DNA of 7,987 bases from Ruminococcaceae bacterium UBA3451 (lineage in GTDB: Bacteria; Bacillota; Clostridia; Oscillospirales; Acutalibacteraceae). Shown here piece after piece: positions 5,754 through 7,987 of this stretch. The translations under genes were made by a program, and so were the position numbers. Positions within the stretch are counted from its first letter, which is position 1, and every line of letters starts with the position of its first letter. The notes under the pieces are model-generated. The model did no database searches. It was not told the origin of the DNA and worked only from the letters and a program-made list of their open reading frames with translations. The stretch is taken from positions 40,200 to 48,186 of the forward strand of contig DFRY01000074.1 in assembly GCA_002378845.1 (NCBI GenBank). Direction: 5' to 3'.

Positions 5754-6463
5754 TTCTTCATCCCGCCGTTCATTAATTTTATGGTTGCGTTTTGATTTTC
5801 CCCTTCAATGCGAACCCGTTTCCCTTTGACAAGTTCAAGCACAGCCAAAAAAGTAGCGACCAAATCCGATTTTTCCCGCTTTTCATCAAAGATTGCTTCA
5901 TATTTTACTTCGCTGTTCCGCCAAAGCCTGCGCAGGACATGAATAATCTGCGAAGCAACCGACACGATCCGATGTGTTACAATACCGGAAAACGCCTCCG
6001 GCGGAGGCGGAATAAACCGTTTGCCGCGCCCAGCCGCGTTCAGATAAGCAGCCAGTAACTCTGAAGGCGAGTGAAAGCGCCGATAGGACTGGTCGAATTC
6101 AATTTCTTCCGGTTCCCTTACCAGAGAATTAAAATTGATATTTTCTGCCAACTGCAGCGCGACCTTTTTGCATTCCTGATATTCCAAAAGCTGGCCAGTC
6201 AGTTCCTTTTGCAGTTCTTCCGCTTCTTCATGTTTTGGGAGCAAAGAAACAGTTTTAATATAAACCAACCTTGCGGCCATTTCCAGAAATTCACTGGCAA
6301 TATCCATATCCTGCTCTTTCATTGCGTTAATATGCTCCATATACTGGTCTAAAAGTTCAGAAATTTGAATATCGCAAATATTTAATTTGTTTTTAGAAAT
6401 AAGATAGAGCAGCAAATCGAGCGGCCCTTCAAAGGCCGACAGTTTATAGGATATCTTTTCCAT
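5723..6463 (-). CDS. scpA: Segregation and condensation protein A (ScpA kleisin)
   Basis: A 246-residue kleisin that bridges the two SMC heads and binds the ScpB dimer in bacterial condensin. The N-terminal motif FEGPLDLLLYLI (residues 11-22) followed by NKLNICDIQI is diagnostic. DIASEFLEMAARLVYIKTVSLLP (54-76, split here) is the second conserved helix block. The C-terminal winged helix that contacts SMC carries VATFLAVLELVKGKRV (202-217). Length is normal for the family. ATG at 6463 is 12 bases after the stop of the M50 peptidase gene, with a GTGGGG upstream as a weak ribosome site, suggesting dependence on translation of the preceding gene. The last codons overlap the start of scpB. Confidence 0.96.
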   Translation of the reverse strand: MEKISYKLSAFEGPLDLLLYLISKNKLNICDIQISELLDQYMEHINAMKEQDMDIASEFLEMAARLVYIKTVSLLPKHEEAEELQKELTGQLLEYQECKKVALQLAENINFNSLVREPEEIEFDQSYRRFHSPSELLAAYLNAAGRGKRFIPPPPEAFSGIVTHRIVSVASQIIHVLRRLWRNSEVKYEAIFDEKREKSDLVATFLAVLELVKGKRVRIEGENQNATIKLMNGGMKNWKSKSSGEQ

Positions 6464-6475
6464 AATACCCCACTT

Positions 6476-7168
6476 TTACAGCAAACCAAAAAGCTGGTAC
6501 GGAAGCTGTGCTAACCATAAAACCCCATTGAAGCAAATGCGCTCCAAAAAGTTAAGCGGGGCGTTCAAAGCACCGCTGAACAGTACAAGGAAAGAAACCA
6601 TAACAATTACATTTTGGTAACGGTAATAATTATAAAGCGCCTTATTGGAAAGGAATGCGCCCAAAATTTTAGAACCGTCCAGCGGCGGCAGCGGAATCAG
6701 ATTAAACACCGCAAGAACGGCATTGATCTCAATATAAGCAATAAAGAAATAATCAATAAAGGTAGGACGCGCGCCTTTTGTAGCAACCAGAATTCCCACA
6801 TAAATCAACGCGCCAATCAAAGAAGCCAGCAAATTGGAAACCGGGCCCGCTAAAGCAGTCAATGCCATGTCGCGTTTCGGGTTTTTAAAATACCTTGAGT
6901 CCACCGGAACCGGCTTCGCCCAGCCAAACCCGAACAGCAGCAGAAACAGCGAACCGATTGGGTCAATGCTGACAATCGGATTTAATGTTATACGGCCATT
7001 ATATTTAGCGGTATTATCGCCAAGCTTATAAGCGACCCAGCCATGGGCACACTCATGCAGGGGCAAAATGCAAAATATTACAAACAAAGTCGCCAGTATT
7101 TGCGAAAAAACTAAGGCCATATCTACCGGCTGGCCGGAAAATACATTGCGAACCATATCTAACAGCAT
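6476..7168 (-). CDS. M50 (site-2 protease) family membrane metallopeptidase
   Basis: A 230-residue multi-pass membrane protein with the zinc motif HECAH (H38-E39-xx-H42) in its first or second membrane helix and the distal NLIPLPPLDGSKIL (156-169) whose Asp164 is the third zinc ligand. Between them are NPIVSIDPIGSLFLLLFGFGWAKPVPVD (63-90, split), the family's conserved loop, and TALAGPVSNLLAS (104-116). It has no PDZ or CBS domain, so it is the short, YwhC/'FwdE-like' type rather than RseP. Such proteins cleave within membranes; the substrate is unknown. It is the first gene of the long operon and nearly always neighbours scpA in Firmicutes. ATG at 7168 is supported by AAGGAGAA about eight bases upstream. 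All catalytic residues are present, so it should be active. Confidence 0.9.
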   Translation of the reverse strand: MLLDMVRNVFSGQPVDMALVFSQILATLFVIFCILPLHECAHGWVAYKLGDNTAKYNGRITLNPIVSIDPIGSLFLLLFGFGWAKPVPVDSRYFKNPKRDMALTALAGPVSNLLASLIGALIYVGILVATKGARPTFIDYFFIAYIEINAVLAVFNLIPLPPLDGSKILGAFLSNKALYNYYRYQNVIVMVSFLVLFSGALNAPLNFLERICFNGVLWLAQLPYQLFGLL

Positions 7169-7194
7169 ATATTAATTCTCCTTTTTATTCTGTA

Positions 7195-7223
7195 ATTATA
7201 ATACTTCGCAGTAAAAAAAACAA
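7195..7223 (-). promoter_or_regulatory. Sigma-A-type promoter of the M50-scpAB-gerW-dacF-rluB operon
   Basis: The minus strand carries -35 TTGTTT (complement of 7218-7223), a 17-base spacer with a T-run, and a consensus -10 TATAAT (complement of 7195-7200). Initiation would be near 7188, giving a leader of only about 20 bases before the M50 gene. No other good promoter is evident within the unit. Confidence 0.75.
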
Positions 7224-7230
7224 GCAAAGA

Positions 7231-7265
7231 GCCGATTTCCCCGTCTAAAATGCAAATAAATCGGC
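7231..7265. repeat. Inverted repeat between two divergent promoters (possible operator)
   Basis: GCCGATTT at 7231-7238 is the exact reverse complement of AAATCGGC at 7258-7265, separated by 19 bases. It lies upstream of both predicted start sites, so it would not be in either transcript and is better read as a protein-binding site than an RNA hairpin. The arms are only 8 bases, so chance cannot be excluded. Confidence 0.35.
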
Positions 7266-7293
7266 GTTAAAATAAGAATATAAGAAAAAAGAC

Positions 7294-7322
7294 TTGCATT
7301 TACTTGCCAAATCTGATAAAAT
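7294..7322 (+). promoter_or_regulatory. Promoter of rpmB with extended -10
   Basis: -35 TTGCAT (7294-7299), a 17-base spacer and -10 TAAAAT (7317-7322) preceded by TGA, an extended -10 element. Transcription would begin near 7329, leaving a leader of about 40 bases before the L28 gene. It is divergent from the M50 operon promoter 70 bases away. Confidence 0.75.
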
Positions 7323-7354
7323 ACCAATGTTGTAATTATATAGACAGCCCTTTT

Positions 7355-7364
7355 AAAGGAGGTG
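7355..7364 (+). promoter_or_regulatory. Near-perfect Shine-Dalgarno of rpmB
   Basis: AAAGGAGGTG, an almost complete match to the 16S anti-Shine-Dalgarno, seven bases before the ATG at 7372, consistent with a highly translated ribosomal protein gene. Confidence 0.85.
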
Positions 7365-7371
7365 CAGACAC

Positions 7372-7560
7372 ATGGCAAAGTGTGAAGTTTGTGGCAAGGA
7401 TATTGCTTTCGGTATAAGGGTTTCTCATTCTCATAGACGTGCGAATAGAACCTGGAAGCCTAATATTAGACGCGTTAAAGCAGTTGTTAACGGTACTCCT
7501 AAGCGTATTTACGCCTGCACCCGTTGCTTGCGTTCCGGCAAGGTTAGCCGCGCAGTCTGA
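7372..7560 (+). CDS. rpmB: 50S ribosomal protein L28 (bL28), zinc-binding form
   Basis: A 62-residue basic ribosomal protein, full length for the family. It opens MAKCEVCGKD and contains VSHSHRRANRTWKPNIRRV (17-35), the core L28 sequence contacting 23S rRNA near the E site, and ends ACTRCLRSGKV. The two CxxC pairs (C4/C7 and C49/C52) make this the 'C+' zinc-ribbon form. In bacteria that encode a zinc-free paralogue, a Zur-regulated second copy may exist elsewhere; none is seen here. The gene stands alone between its own promoter and an intrinsic terminator, facing away from the M50-scpAB operon. Start and product are secure. Confidence 0.98.
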   Translation: MAKCEVCGKDIAFGIRVSHSHRRANRTWKPNIRRVKAVVNGTPKRIYACTRCLRSGKVSRAV

Positions 7561-7583
7561 TGCAAAAACGAACATTAGTTAGA

Positions 7584-7607
7584 GGAGCCTAGGAAGGCTC
7601 CTTTTTT
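7584..7607 (+). terminator. Intrinsic terminator of rpmB
   Basis: GGAGCCT (7584-7590), a four-base AGGA loop, then the perfect complement AGGCTCC (7595-7601), followed by six Ts (7602-7607). It lies 23 bases after the rpmB stop. Confidence 0.9.
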
Positions 7608-7628
7608 CTATTTAAACTTATATTCTTT

Positions 7629-7674
7629 TAAAAGTCAAAGGACAGACTGCATGCAGTCTGTCCTTTGACTTTTA
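7629..7674. terminator. Perfect 46-base palindrome, probable bidirectional terminator of plsY (and backup for rpmB)
   Basis: The stretch is its own reverse complement: 23-base arms meet at 7651/7652 with no unpaired centre (core GCATGC). The left arm contains GTCAAAGGACAGACTGCA and the ends are A-rich (left) and T-rich (right), so a transcript from either side would form a long hairpin ending in a U run. On the minus strand it begins directly after the plsY stop codon (7675-7677), where a terminator is expected. On the plus strand it follows the rpmB terminator by 21 bases. Confidence 0.75.
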
Positions 7675-7987
7675 TCACTTCTTGTGAATCGCCAGTTTCT
7701 TTTCTGTTCCGTTTAGGATTCGAGTAATGTTGGTTCTGTGCTTTACAATTAAAATCACAGCCATTAAAAGGGCAATTGCTGTTGTGATAAGCACATATGT
7801 GAGCGACACGGAAGAACTGTCCCCGTGGTAATCGACGAAATAAGTAACCAAAAACGTGGAAACCGGAAACGCCGCTGCTGCACAGATAGACGCCAGTGAA
7901 ACAATCCTTGTAATAAGAAAAAGTATAATAAATACTGAAATTACAATGATAAATACGCGCCAGTCAATCAGAGCGATCATCGCCGCA
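7675..7987 (-). CDS. plsY: Acyl-phosphate glycerol-3-phosphate acyltransferase PlsY, C-terminal half
   Basis: Partial gene whose 5' end lies beyond the right edge; 103 codons before the stop are visible and the frame stays open through the edge. The family is about 200 residues, so roughly half is present. PlsY is a polytopic membrane enzyme that transfers an acyl group from acyl-phosphate to glycerol-3-phosphate, giving lysophosphatidate, the first step of phospholipid synthesis in most Gram-positives. The visible part has the conserved DWRVFIIVISVFIILFLITR helix followed by VSLASICAAAAFP, another helix near LTYVLITTAIALLMAVILIV, and the C-terminal family signature HRTNITRILNGTEKKL. The upstream GGKGVAT phosphate-binding motif is outside the window. 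An ATG at 7980 is internal and not the real start. It converges with rpmB, and a palindromic terminator follows its stop codon immediately. Confidence 0.88.
   Translation of the reverse strand, partial: AAMIALIDWRVFIIVISVFIILFLITRIVSLASICAAAAFPVSTFLVTYFVDYHGDSSSVSLTYVLITTAIALLMAVILIVKHRTNITRILNGTEKKLAIHKK

Noticed and set aside
7196..7378. A 60-codon minus-strand open frame across the rpmB-M50 intergenic region
   Set aside because: It overlaps both promoters, starts inside rpmB on the opposite strand and lacks a ribosome site.

Overview
The window looks like an ordinary chromosomal segment of a spore-forming, Gram-positive anaerobe of the Clostridia, most likely an Oscillospiraceae/Ruminococcaceae-type organism. 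This is inferred from a GerW (YtfJ) sporulation protein, a sporulation-type D-Ala-D-Ala carboxypeptidase, an ScpA/ScpB pair, the four-cysteine form of ribosomal protein L28, strong AGGAGG-type ribosome binding sites, AT-rich spacers and sigma-A-like promoters. No rRNA, tRNA, CRISPR array, insertion sequence, phage gene or riboswitch is visible. No gene-free stretch exceeds about 200 bases.

Positions 1-1682 (minus strand) hold the promoter-proximal end of a biotin-dependent decarboxylase or carboxylase operon. It has a TTGCCA-17-TATAAT promoter, then a carboxyltransferase of the MmdA family, then the start of a biotin carboxyl carrier protein whose biotinyl domain lies beyond the left edge. 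The carboxyltransferase is short, about 452 residues, and divergent at the glycine-rich segments that form the active site in the family.

Positions 1715-7223 (minus strand) look like one long transcription unit driven by a TTGTTT-17-TATAAT promoter. In transcription order it encodes an M50 site-2-protease-type membrane peptidase, ScpA, ScpB, a DUF2953 membrane protein (YtfI-like), GerW/YtfJ, a secreted D-Ala-D-Ala carboxypeptidase, an RluB-type 23S rRNA pseudouridine synthase and a small GNAT-like protein. Spacers are 12-56 bases and two gene pairs overlap. The set joins chromosome segregation, spore-envelope functions and ribosome modification, an order close to the scpAB-dacB-spmAB-rluB neighbourhood of Firmicutes. 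The spmA and spmB genes that often sit before rluB are absent here.

Positions 7294-7607 (plus strand) hold rpmB (L28) as a single-gene unit with its own extended -10 promoter, a near-perfect Shine-Dalgarno and a clear intrinsic terminator. The rpmB and protease promoters are divergent, with a short inverted repeat between them. At the right edge, on the minus strand, is the C-terminal half of plsY (glycerol-3-phosphate acyltransferase). It is followed by a perfect 46-base palindrome that probably acts as a bidirectional terminator.

I do not see a previously undescribed system. The points most worth a second look are the divergent carboxyltransferase, the 83-base rluB/GNAT overlap, the missing spmAB, the long palindrome and the inverted repeat between the divergent promoters.
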